This document shows positions 12,401 to 24,700 of a stretch of 64,000 nucleotides of DNA, piece after piece (positions within the stretch are counted from its first letter, which is position 1; every line of letters begins with the position of its first letter). The notes below the pieces were generated by a model, which searched no databases, had not been told where the DNA came from, and saw only the letters and a program-made list of their open reading frames with translations. Source of the DNA: Undaria pinnatifida (Eukaryota > Sar > Phaeophyceae > Laminariales > Alariaceae). The translations under genes were made by a program, and so were the position numbers. The DNA is taken from NCBI GenBank assembly GCA_012845835.1, contig JABAKD010000030.1, positions 372,001-436,000 on the forward strand. Direction: 5' to 3'.

Positions 12401-14978
12401 CCCTGGAGAAACGGAGAACTGCTCCAGAAAGCCGTCGGAAAACTACGTGGTGGATCTTGAAGAGTGTATCGGTGTTTTCGACAATCCAGCCGATTAAAAC
12501 TGGTATAGTTGGCCCAGAATTCAGTTCTGAGAGCCCATTTTTTTTTTCCCCATAATAGTTAGTCTAACAGATAATAATTGCCCTTAGAAACCAAAGAAAC
12601 GTGAACAGAACCTATCTTGTACCTGGCATACACTAGTAGTAGGTGTTGCTCTATATGATTGTTGATGTTGTTGTCTCACATTAACTCTTGTCAAAATTAT
12701 GATACGTACTGGTGATGTTCGGTGTTCGGTTTGACACGCTGACAAGATGTGACATCATAACTGAGTGCATAATGATAATACACTCTTTGGGTTTGAACCT
12801 GAATTTATTCATGTGGGCTCCCCTGGTATTGTGACAAAAGGAATACCCGTATCCCGCGGGTATTATGCCACAGCAGTAGTCTTACAGAAGTCACAGAAGT
12901 TCCGGGTAAGGGTATGGGTATCTTACATAACTTACAGAATTTCCGGGTACGAGTTACAGACCTCACAGAAGTTTCGGGTATTGTGGCACGGGCGTACAGA
13001 ACTCACATAAGTGATGAAAATGATATACCCGTACCCCGGGTATTTGTGGCACTGGCGTACAGAACTTCCAGAAGTTCCTGTTACGGGTATGAATGTCGTA
13101 CAGAACTTCCCGTGTATAACACTAAGAATAATAAATCGACACACGACGCGTATGAAAATACGTGGAAGTGTGGTGAGCTAAAGCTTTATTTTTCCCCATC
13201 CGCCGGAGGATAAAAAAAACAACAAAAAAAACAAAGAATAATAACAACAATGACAACGAAGATTAGTCTACATTGTAACGTAGCATTGTTAAACCTGCCT
13301 GAAAATTACGCACGAATAACCCCTCATTAATTGATACATTGATTATTAAAACAGGAGTAGGTATGTCTATTTGTAGATGATCTAGATCATGGTCTGCCCG
13401 AGGTGTGCATCATTATTACTCTTGTGATAAGAGTTGCAACACTCGTGAATCGACACCTGGCGGACGCACTAGAGTCGCACGATTAGCTTTTTTTTGGTGT
13501 TGTTCTCACATATTTTGTTACCATAGGCTCGTGCGTGGTCGCAGCATAGACTCCAATATGTATACCAGGTACTTGGTATGGTATGTGTACCAGGTAATTT
13601 TAAAAATAAAAATACATTCCAGCTGTGAGATCGAATATTTTGTCGAAACTCATCTTTGCGAGCTGTGTGTGATACTCCGATCGCGCGTATTACGGGTTGT
13701 GTGTCCTCATTGAGGATATAGGTCGGCGACTCCCCTTGCAACTACAGTGTAGCTATCAGGGTCAACAGGGTGATGTTAGTCAGTCTGTGCGAGGAAACTA
13801 TAAAACCCGTTTATGAGGGAGATACAATCTGACAGCTGTGGAAGGAAATGCATCAGTTTATCAAGGTAATCCTGTACGTCGTATAACCGGTGAGGGGAGG
13901 GCGGAGTTTTTAAGGACGTGGGGGCCTGGTTTTGATCAAAAGGGAGCGGGGGTGGGGGGGGAGGGGGAGGGGACGAATGAGGCAGCTCAATTTGTGCGTG
14001 GAAACTATAAATCCTTCAAGGGGATAAATCTGACGGTTTTGAAAAGAATGCACCAGTTTATCATGGGGGGGGGTGGGGTGGGCGGGACATGCGGGGCAGC
14101 TTCAGCTTAATCTGCGCGTGGAAACTATACGTTATTTTGAGGGGATAAATGTGACGGTTTTGGAAAGAATGCACCAGTTTATCGTGTATATCCTGTAAAT
14201 CGTACAAGCAGTGAGTAGAGGGCGGAGTGTTTGAGGGGGTGGGGGTGGGGTGGGGAGGTGGGGGGTGGGGGAGGGGAGGGGGAAGGTGGGGGGGGGGGGG
14301 GGGGGCAAAAGGGCTTTAGGTCGCACAGATGTAGGGGTTTGCTATACGCGTGGTGCTAGGTCTAGGCGATGGTGCGGGTGGTGGGGAAGGAGGTGGCGTT
14401 GGGGGAGGGGGGGGTGAGAACTGCAGCAGCGGCATGGATGGCTCTAGAAAGATAATGAGGTGATATCCAGTGCGTGGAAGTGTTTATTACTATGGCGGAT
14501 TTCGATATTAGGTGGGGCGTTTGAGCAAGATAGAGCGGGGGCAAAAAAAAGGGGGGGGTGGTTTCAAGAGATTTAGGTCACATAATATTAAAAAACACTC
14601 CAGCTGTGAGATCAAAGATTTATACCAGGTACCTGGTGTATGAGTTCGTTCTCTTATTGCCTTGTTCGGGTATTTCAGGCTGCTCCGGGCACTTGTGCTG
14701 CGCATGATAGGGATATGATGTATTCTTCTACGATAAAGCTGTACCAGGGGGGGTTAGGCGGAGCGCAACTGCTTTCTCTTGTTTTGCACCGTGTTAGCCG
14801 ACAAGTTAAAAGTGTCTCGCTTGCCCTTGTCGCTTGTGGAGCAGGAAAAAATCGATGCTGGAGATCAACTACGGGATCATTGCTACGGTGGCGGCAGCGG
14901 CGACGGCTCGCTGCTACATGAAGTTCGTGAGGGGCCCCGAGCCTAAGAGAGTCGACATGTCGGGGAAGGTCAGAGCGG

Positions 14979-15019
<41 letters not shown>

Positions 15020-18000
15020 GCTGTTGTTGTTGTTTTTTCCCCCCAACGCTTTTGATTCGCCGATAACGAATTCTCCGCGCACTCCGGAAGAGCCCTCTCT
15101 TTTTGTGCGAGGAGCGTTATGGGTGACTGGAGTTTATTTGAGCACGCCTGTTTGACCGTGTCTGAGGTGCGCCGTGTAGAACCTCTCAGAGAGGGGAACA
15201 GGGGGGGGGGGTGCAGGCAGGTATATCAATGAAGGTGCGACCACCACCACTATCACCACCGGCAACTCCACCGCCATCAGCCACCGCCATCACCAACACC
15301 ACCAACACCACCAACACCACCAATACCAACACCGCCGCCGCCGCCACCACCGCCACCACCATCACCACTGACACCGTCAACACCACTAAGATCAACACCA
15401 ACTCCAACACCAGCACTGCCAATACCACTACCATCACCACCACCACCACCACCACCACCACCACCACCACCGCCACCGCCATCACCACCACAAGCATCGC
15501 CGCCTTCAGGGTAGAGATTGGCGCAGCGGTCGGTGCCACCCCGGTCCCCAGCCATGATTCGTTTCCTTGCCTCTGCGCGCTCTTCTTCCTTCCCATCGTT
15601 GTCTGCGCTCTCTCGTCACTTGCCGCTGTTACAATCCCGGTTGCAATCCCGTACTCATGGTCCCTCTCAGTGCCGCGCCCCTCGTGTGTTGTTCATGCTG
15701 CTGTGCCCAGTGTGCTGTCTCTCTCGACTGTGCTTGTCCTAATTATTCGCTTGTCTTATGATACGTCATGGAAGCATGAAAGCTTACAAACGATATCCAA
15801 GGGTTTACACGAAAACATGAGCACAATATGATAGGCTTACATGAAATATTGCCAACAAATATGAGAGGCTTGTAATACAATAGGCACATGGCTTTCATCC
15901 CTGCGTTGTCCGAGCCCCAAACCGTTGGCCGAGGGATCCCCCGCCGCCCGTCCTCGGCCAATCAGAGGGCGAGGCGCGCGCGGCGGGAGTTGCTCCTCGG
16001 GGAAACCCCCCAGTCCCGCCGCACCCGGAGAGGATTGGACCCCATCCCGGTGCATACATCCTTCCATATATCTACAACTCCGACACCCCGGGGACTAAAA
16101 CCTAGTTTTCTCGCGTTGACACCGCCCCGCACGGTGTGGAAACCCCAATCCCACGGATCTGGGACGTGTTGAGCGAGCACAACTCGGGGAGGATAGGGTC
16201 CCATCCCCGGTCCAGAAGTCCTCCGTGTCACTACAACGCCGACACCCCGGGGATGAAAACGGATTGCACAAAACAGCAACCGCACCAACACGACATCCGC
16301 TTCCAGTTCGCCGGCAAAATACCACAACTGCCTGCTGCTATACGTACTGCTGTACAGCTGTAGCACATACATGGTTGGGGTGTTTGTTGTGTGGACGGGT
16401 TATTCGTTGAGTGTTTGGGTGGTCGGGTGGGTGAATGGGGTTCGTTTCGTATGCGGGTGAGCGTTGCTGCTGCTATCTCGAGGTATCTGCCTGCCGCACT
16501 GCTGTGTGATAGCTGACCCGCACCACACGAGGCAGCAGAGGCAGGCTGTTATGAGGCAGTTCCCGAACAAGAATATACCATATGTATGTATAGCAGTGTT
16601 GGGGATCGAGTACGGTCTTCAAGTAAGGGGTACTACGCCTCCGCTGCTCCGCTGCAACGCGCGCGAGTTATCGATTGTGGGCCTTCACAGGGGGTTGTGT
16701 GTTTTTCCTGGTGTTATCATATATGTATGTAACAGGTTCCGAGTACTGCATATTGTAGTTCTGCTGCCCCGGGGAGGATTGAGCCCCATCCCCGGTCCAG
16801 AAATCCCTCCGTGTCACTACAACTCCGAGACCCCGGAGATGAAAGCTGATTCCCCCGACACATGGGGTAGCATCCATTATTCTCTTTGTTTTCGTTTTTT
16901 GTGCCGCTAAAAATAGCTATTAATAGCTTTTTATTCCACTTTGTGATGTTCATTGGCACCCGCTATTCTCCCTTGACCCCCCAGTCCCGCCGCGCCGGTT
17001 CAGCAAGTTCAATGACTATCATATCATAATATTCGTTAATAGAGTGGTTGCAGATTCAACTTGGACAATTCAGCGCAACTTGATAATCTAAACGACACAG
17101 CCCCACCGCATAGCAGCAGCGTTCAACAGCAAACAGCTAGGAAGCAACACACAACACAATAGCCGCACCAACACGGCACCCGCTTTCAGTTCGCCGACAG
17201 AACACGACCCACGTACCGCACAACACACCCACCCATCGACCAAGCCATCCACCCACCAACCAACCAACCCACCATATGCTACAGCAGTACAGCAGCAAAC
17301 AGATGCGTTGGTTCGTACTTGAACTTCTCCAGAGCAGGCCGGTATAGCGGAGAGACCAAAAAACTGCTCCTGTTTCAAAGAAAATAACCGCTCCACCTCA
17401 CACAGGCACGACAGCACGCACCCACGTACGAACGACCGCCACCCACCCACCCAAAACCACCCACCCACCAACCGACCAACGCGCCCACGTACTAAACACC
17501 CCAGCCATCATGTGCTACTGGAATACACAGCACGTTCAGCAGCAAACAGAGGCGTTTGGTCCGTACTCGACTTTTTATCTTGACAACACGTTGAAATTTG
17601 GTACGTTGCTTCTCCAGCGGAATAAAACAACGTGTTAGCCATCCATTATCACCCGTCCACGGACCCTCCACCCACCCACGCACCGGTACCGGCCCCTACT
17701 GCTGCATGCTGAAGATACACGTACCTACATTAGATCACAGATACGGATATAAGCACCCTCGGTGGGGTCTTACTATTGCGCGGTCTATAATAGTAAGTAG
17801 CACATCGTTCGAGAATCTGGAAATAATCGACCCACGAATATCAACTTTTCCAACTTATCGCTTTTTAAGCTTGCCCCTCGTCCGTATCGGCTAATTCTAT
17901 TCTTCGCCCAAACCATGCTCTGTGGTGTCGTCTCGCTGGAATGTTAGCGCCAGGGCACGTGGTCTCCCCGTGGGGGGTTCAGGCAACGACGCCAAGCTGC

Positions 18001-21000
18001 CTTTCTACCGTTTTTTTGTTTTTTCGTGGGCAACATACACGTCCCCAACTCTGTGAAAAAAGCGAGGAAAAAAAGTGAATGGCAGGGTCGTACGTCCTAC
18101 GCACAATACTTTGATTTTGACTACAGTAAGTATGAGTACGTACTAGTCCACAAGTAGTGCTACGGCGTTTAAGCCGTGAGTCCCGTTAAAACGACGCTGC
18201 TTGGTCGTCGGACCTGTCTACAGTTACAATAACACACCAACACGAACCCTGCGCTTCCGTTGACCGGCAAACGGCCCCAGCAGCAGCAGCAGCGCAGACA
18301 GGCACCACAGCGGCAGCACGCCTTCCACACCTCTACTGCTCCAACGAGACCGGGACAAAAACGGCGACTTTTTTGAACGATACCGCCGTGAATGCAGCTG
18401 CTGTTTCCGAGGATATCATCTACGACCTTAGCTTGGCGCCGCCAAAAAAGAAAAAAAAAGGCGCGCGAAGCGCACCGATTTTTGCTCTTGTATTTTTTAT
18501 GATATCAAACTACATGCGAAGTATATTGAAATGAAACCACGATTTATGATAGCTTATACAGTATGAAAGCATGGAACCAACGTGGCAGGCTTCCACGAAA
18601 CCATGCAGCCATTATTGCAATAAGATTACGCGTATGGAGTCATTACACACATACATGACAGGCTTGTTTGAACTCATGCAACCAATGAGAGGCTTACATG
18701 AAACCATGAAACCGTGACACGTGTGTGGCAGGTGGTGATTGTAACCGGCAGCAACGGCGGTGTGGGCTACGAAACCGCTAAGTCTCTGGTCAACATGGGA
18801 GCCCACGTTATCATGGGTGAGGGCTCACGCCTACCGTATTCCTGGAACCGCTCAAGATAACACACCCCCTGCGACGAAATTCAGAGCCGAGTTCTCCGAA
18901 ACCAAGGGAGGGGGGCACTACGAAAATGTTTCGAGATTTTGCGTATACGCGTCGCTTGGCGTTTTTACTCTTCATCTTGTGGAGAAAGTTAGCTTTGAAA
19001 ATCGTCGGAGGGGGTGGGGTGTGTTCGTGTTATACGGTACTCTGTTGGATGTTTCGCATGTTCTGCACGTTCCGCATGTTCCGCACGTTCCGCATGTTCC
19101 GCACGTTCCGCATGTTCCGCACGTTCCGCACGTTCCGCACGTTCCGCACGTTCCGCGTGTTCCGTACTTCCGCATGTTCCGCATGTTCCGCACGTTCCGC
19201 ATGATCTGCACTTTCCGCGCTTTCCGCACTTTCCGCACGTCCCGCAAGCTTTCGGGCGGGCTACGGACAAAATCGAAGTCGAAAAAACTAGATAAAAACC
19301 GAAACCGACATTTAAATAAAAAATATGCATGAAACAAAAATTATAACGCGACCTCCGATGTACCGGTCGGTCGCTTCTGTAATTCCCACCAATGTGTTCA
19401 GCTTGCCGCTCGGAGGAGAAAGCTCGAGAGGCTATGTCGAACATCACCTACGCGCTGGAGGCGCAGGCTGCTGCTATCCGGGGAAACACAGCACCCGCCG
19501 TCAGGGGGAAGGTGGAGAACCTCGACCTTAACGATACCATCCGTGATGTATAATGTAGTCTAGTGTACCAGACCTACAGGAATGTTTGGTAGAGCACCAG
19601 GAAGTATAGTGTAGTGTATATAGTATAGTGTCTGGTAATGCGGAATGCCCCCCCCCCCCCCCCCCGGCGTTATTTTCCGTTCTTTCGTCTCATTCTTCCG
19701 TCATTTGTTTTTGCTTTGCTGTCGTTTTGTTTTCTATCGCTTTTGCTTTTTACGCGTTCCTTTAGTTCGCTTCATTCTTTTGTAATTGCTTTTTCTTTTT
19801 CTTTGTTCTTGTTTTTGTGTTCGTCTCCGGCGTGGCGTGGCGTGCTGGCGCAGATGACGTTCATGAAGCTCGACCTCTCCTCACTTGAGTCGGTCAGGGC
19901 ATTCGTCGGAGAGTTCAAGGCCTCCAAGCTGGGCCTCGACTCCCTCGTCCTCAATGCCGGAGTCATGCACAACGTAAGACTTCTGCTACAGACGGCCGGA
20001 CAGTGCGCAGGTTTGACAAAACAGAGGGGCAAGCATTTCCCGCGGAGCCACTTACTGTGATGGCAGGGTTTTTGTTGTGCTGGTAGCATTCCGTGAATTG
20101 GGATGTGTGCCGTATTATTTTTCATGTTTTTTTTTCATGTGTGGACTAATTGGCGGTCTCTGCTTGCGGCGGATGGTTATTTGTTTTGGGATGTTCGGTG
20201 GACGTTCGATGTTTTACCGTGTTACCTGCTGCCTACATGCTGTAGCAAACGTTTCAAGTATACTGTTAATAGAGGCCCCCCAGTAAGGCGGTATCCCTCA
20301 ATAAGGCGGTATCCCTATATAAGGCGGTCGAAATCGCTTGGCACGACTAGATAATTGCACTCGTAACCTGGAACAAAGAAGGCGGCTTCCCCCTATGAGG
20401 CGGTCCCATTGCTCTCTATAGCACACCACCGCATTACTGGGGGACCCCTACTAAGGCGTTGGTGTAATAACACCAATATCACGAGTAGACACTGAGTTGG
20501 GAGAGACCCATTGGTTTTGGCCTTTAGTAACAAAATAACCGCCGCTCTGTCAAACGCATGTGGTGTAGTGGTAACATAAAACCCTTCCAAGGTTTTGCCC
20601 GGAGTTCGATTCTCCGTATGCGTATCTTTTTTCTTTTTTGGCACCCTTTTTTTTTTTTCGGGCGGGGTATATTTTTTCAAGCTCCCGTATTGTACGGCCT
20701 TCAAAAACCCCACCCGGAGCACAAGACAAGATCTTGCCCCCCCCCCCCCCCCCGCCCCCCAGGAAGGAGTGAGAGAATCAGTAAGTTTAATGTTATATAT
20801 GGGAGAAACGTAACGAGTGCCCACATGTTGGAGGTGGCTCTACTCCGAGTACCGGTGCTTGGTCTTGAAAGGGATGCGTGGTCAATGGTCAAACGACTGT
20901 ATACGGCAAGCAACAAATGAGTACCCCACCCCCGACACGCCTTCCCCCCGCCCACGCAGACCCGAAAAATGACGGCCGACGGCCTGGAGGCCAACCTGGC

Positions 21001-21686
21001 CGTGAACTACCTCGGAAACTTCTTGCTCACCACCCAGCTCCTGGCAATTCTCAACAAATCGCCGGACGCGCGAATACTGTGCGTCAACTCTAGCCTCCAC
21101 CGAATGGTGAGTTGACGCATGGTGCACTCGATGACTATTGCAGGTGTTTTCAACTGTATTTTCAACTGTATTTTCAACTGTAGTTTCAACTGTATTTTCT
21201 GCGGCTCCCCGGTTGAGGACCTCTATACCCGCCCCCTCCTCCCGTAATATATATATTATAAAAATTAAAATACGTAATATATATATATACTCGGAGTATA
21301 TATATTCGACAAAATGTTCGATCTCACAGCTGGAGTGTATTTTTATTTTTATAATATATACTCCGGAGTATATATATTGAAAAAACGTGCTGATCGCCCA
21401 AATATTGGAGGTGTCTCTGTTAGGCGTAGGGACGGTGCTTCGTCTCGAAAGGGAGGCGTGGTCAAAGGTTAAACGACTGTATAAGGCAAGCAACAAATGG
21501 ATACCCCCTCCCCCCCCGCAACCCCCTCTCCCCCCTCCCCGCCGAAACCCGGCTTGGAGAAAATGAACCGTGCAATCCGATGAACAACCCCATGGCCTGG
21601 ATATACATGGACTACATTGAATACGTCGAATGCATCGAATGCACCGACTACATTGTGCAAGGTTCCCCTGCGGGAAGGGGACAACT

Positions 21687-21717
<31 letters not shown>

Positions 21718-24700
21718 ATCCTCCGGCGGATGGGGAAAAATAAAGCTTTAGCTCACCACACTTCCGCGTATTTTCATACGCGTCGTGTGTCGATTTAACT
21801 CAGTTGCTTTCGCAGCCCAACGCTAGCTGGCGCACCCTTCGAGTCCCATTGTAGGTATAGCGTAAGCTGTCCCTATCATTGGTCCTCGTTACAACCCCGG
21901 CAGCGCAAGCTGCCGTTGTATACGGGTGCGTGTGTATGTCGACCCGGCCTGTCCCCTGAGGGTCAGGTTCGGTGGAGATAGCCACCCGGAATGTCATCTT
22001 TCCGGGTAGTGTGGGACTTGCGCAAGCTCACCCACTAACAAAACCCCTGGCCATGGGAGATAGCCTTCCGCCGGACTTGGTCCAGTTACGGTCCACCCTA
22101 CCCATTCGGGCGTTGGTCCTCGACTTGATATCCCGAGGGTGTCGTCATTCGAAAAGGACAGGGAACGCAGGCGTTCCATGCATTGTATCACGCAAGTGCC
22201 ATTCCGACGACACTGGGTGTATGTATGTGTGTATATATATTGCCTTGCTTGAGGAGCCGCGTCATATTGAGAAATTTCTTGACGAAGGAGTGCTACCTGC
22301 TGCTGCTACCAATAACCTCTATCGCAAAAGTTTTTTTTTTTTTTTTTTTTTGCGCGGCGCCCTTGCCGTTAGCCGTCGATGGCGGCAAATGCTAACCCCT
22401 TAACCCGATTAGAATTTCGCCCGGCGTTTTTTTTTTTTGGGGGGGGAAATACTTGGGTTTAGTGGGGGATAATTTTTACAGTCAGTCAGAAACTGCGCCC
22501 ACTTTTTTTCAGAGGGGATAAACTCTTTTTTTGTGAGGGGAACTTTTCCCTCACGCGCGTCGACGCTGCTTTTTACCGCGTTTTTCTGGCAGCCCGAAGC
22601 TTTTCGCTTCGAGGACCCGATGTTCGAGAAGAACTACGATATGTTCAAGGCTTACGCCAACAGCAAGCTGGCGCTGCTGATGTTCGCCGAGGAGCTGCAG
22701 CACAGGCTAGACCGGGAAAAGTCTAAGGTTATCGTCAATAGTGCCAACCCCGGTGAGCAAGCTTATTTCGGGGGAACCACAGAAGTGAGATCGAGGACGG
22801 GCGGGGGAGCAGTGGACAGGCTCGTTGCGGTGTGGCGAAGGGCTGGTGGCTAGAGTCAAGGTTTTCGGCATGGTTGCCGCGGGAGGGGGTGGGGGTGGGG
22901 GGGGGTTCTCCTGAATATGTTTACTGCCCCCCTGTGGCTGGATTGCCATGTTGACTGTCCGTACCGAGACAGCCGCAACGGCCTGTACATAATCGGTACC
23001 CCAAGTCTTGCCGCAGGGCCACTCCCTGTGGCCATTGCTCCGGCGGCTTGTGCACGTGCGCGTTTTTTTGAGGTTCCGCCGACGGCAGCACCGCCTCCGC
23101 GGAATAAACCTCGCGATTTTTTGTAGGCGGCGCAGACATTAGAGCGCAAAATTTTGACGATCGGACCGTGCACCAGCGACACAGCCGACTCGCGACGAAA
23201 AAACATCTGGCTACTATTTAATACCCCAGCGCGGTATCACGGGGCTGATCTCGATCTAGAGCGAATGCGGGGGACAAGCGCCACGAGCGCCGAGCAAAGT
23301 AATCCTCGAGTGGAAAATTATCTCCCTGGAGTGTTGCGCCGGAACCAATGAAGCCGCCGTTGGCGTTTGCGCAACCGAACGAACGCAGGCTGTGTCATGA
23401 CCGGCATCTCGCGAGACATGGGTTTTTTTATGAGGGCGGCCTACGCTGCGTTGAAGCCCGCGATGCATCTGTTCCTCAAGCAGCCGAACGCGGGGGCGTT
23501 CACCAGGTGAGACACAACTTTTCCGGTCCTAGGGCGCTACCGCCGCGGTCGGAGCGTTAGTTTGCCAGGGCTTTCACGGTGCTTTTTTTTCTTGCGGTGG
23601 GGTGCGGTTCGGTGTGATTTCGACAGTACCGCACCGCACCGCACCGCACCACACGATTTTGCCTTTTATGCAACCTCACCGGTAGCACCGTAGGATTATA
23701 AAAAATTACAATCCGTATCGAACGGCACCGTACGGTTCTGAAACAGAAAATCCGCGCCTAACCGAACCGTTTGACCCCCACAAAAAATTAAACCGTGAAA
23801 TAGCCGGGGGGACTTGAAACGAATTAGTTTGCGACGGTGCAGGCACGGTGCGGTGCGTTCTCGACCGGGTTTGATCAAATCGCACCGCACTGTACCATCT
23901 CCAACCGCAACGAAGCGCCCGGAACGAGTCTTGAAAATATAAACCGCACCAAATCGAACCGCGTGCTTTCGAAACAAAAACAACGGCCCGCGGGTTGGCT
24001 CCGCACCGTGAAAAGCCTTGGCATTTACCGCGCTGCGGTATGTTCGGCGGACGTATTGGTCCTTGTCACTGGCTATGCTTTTCTTTTACGTGAAATGTGC
24101 GTGCACCACTTGTGTGCGGCAGTTGCACTGGGTAATTCGGTGCGGTTGATAGCTGTCACATTGCTTGCCGTGATTGGCACGCGCCCTTTTGGCGTGCCTT
24201 GCCGCATCGTAAAGTTAACAGCGCGGGCTAGATCCGCGGCATGCCACTAGGCTTCTCCTTTCCGGGATTTCCCCGGTGTCATGCACATACATGCCTCATT
24301 ATTATTATCCCTCCTTTACGTTGCCCCCCCCCCCCTCTCACCCACGCACCTGTTCTCGATACTGCGAGGGGGTACTCGATCGATGGACAGCCCACACGAG
24401 TCGAAGAAAAGGCAGTGCTGGGCGTGAACACCGGCCACTTGCTCGCACTCCTCCTTCCCCTTTTGTTCCCTAGTCCCGCTAGGAACATGCAGTACCGGGC
24501 GTAATCAAGGGCCGCTTGCTCATTCTCCTCCCCCCTTTCCTTCCCTCGTCTCGGCAGCGTATACGCGACTACTACACCGACGCTTCGTAAGGGACGCGAC
24601 GCGGGAGCAGCAGGCGTGGGTGGCCTGTACATGTCGGAGTGCGCGCCGGCGCCGTTCAACCCCGCTGTAAAGTAAGCGCACGCAAGACAGATCACGATCT

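Noticed and set aside
10375-13110. Heat-shock-element-like GAA/TTC arrays
   Set aside because: GAA and TTC are spaced by one base (GAACTTC), not two, and the units belong to a dispersed repeat.
15186-15596. Long open frames on both strands
   Set aside because: Caused by the trinucleotide array; the products are low-complexity (poly-Thr, poly-Gly or poly-Val).
18972-19447. Open frames in several phases
   Set aside because: Generated by the 9-bp minisatellite in intron 3; the true exon begins at 19402 in a different frame.
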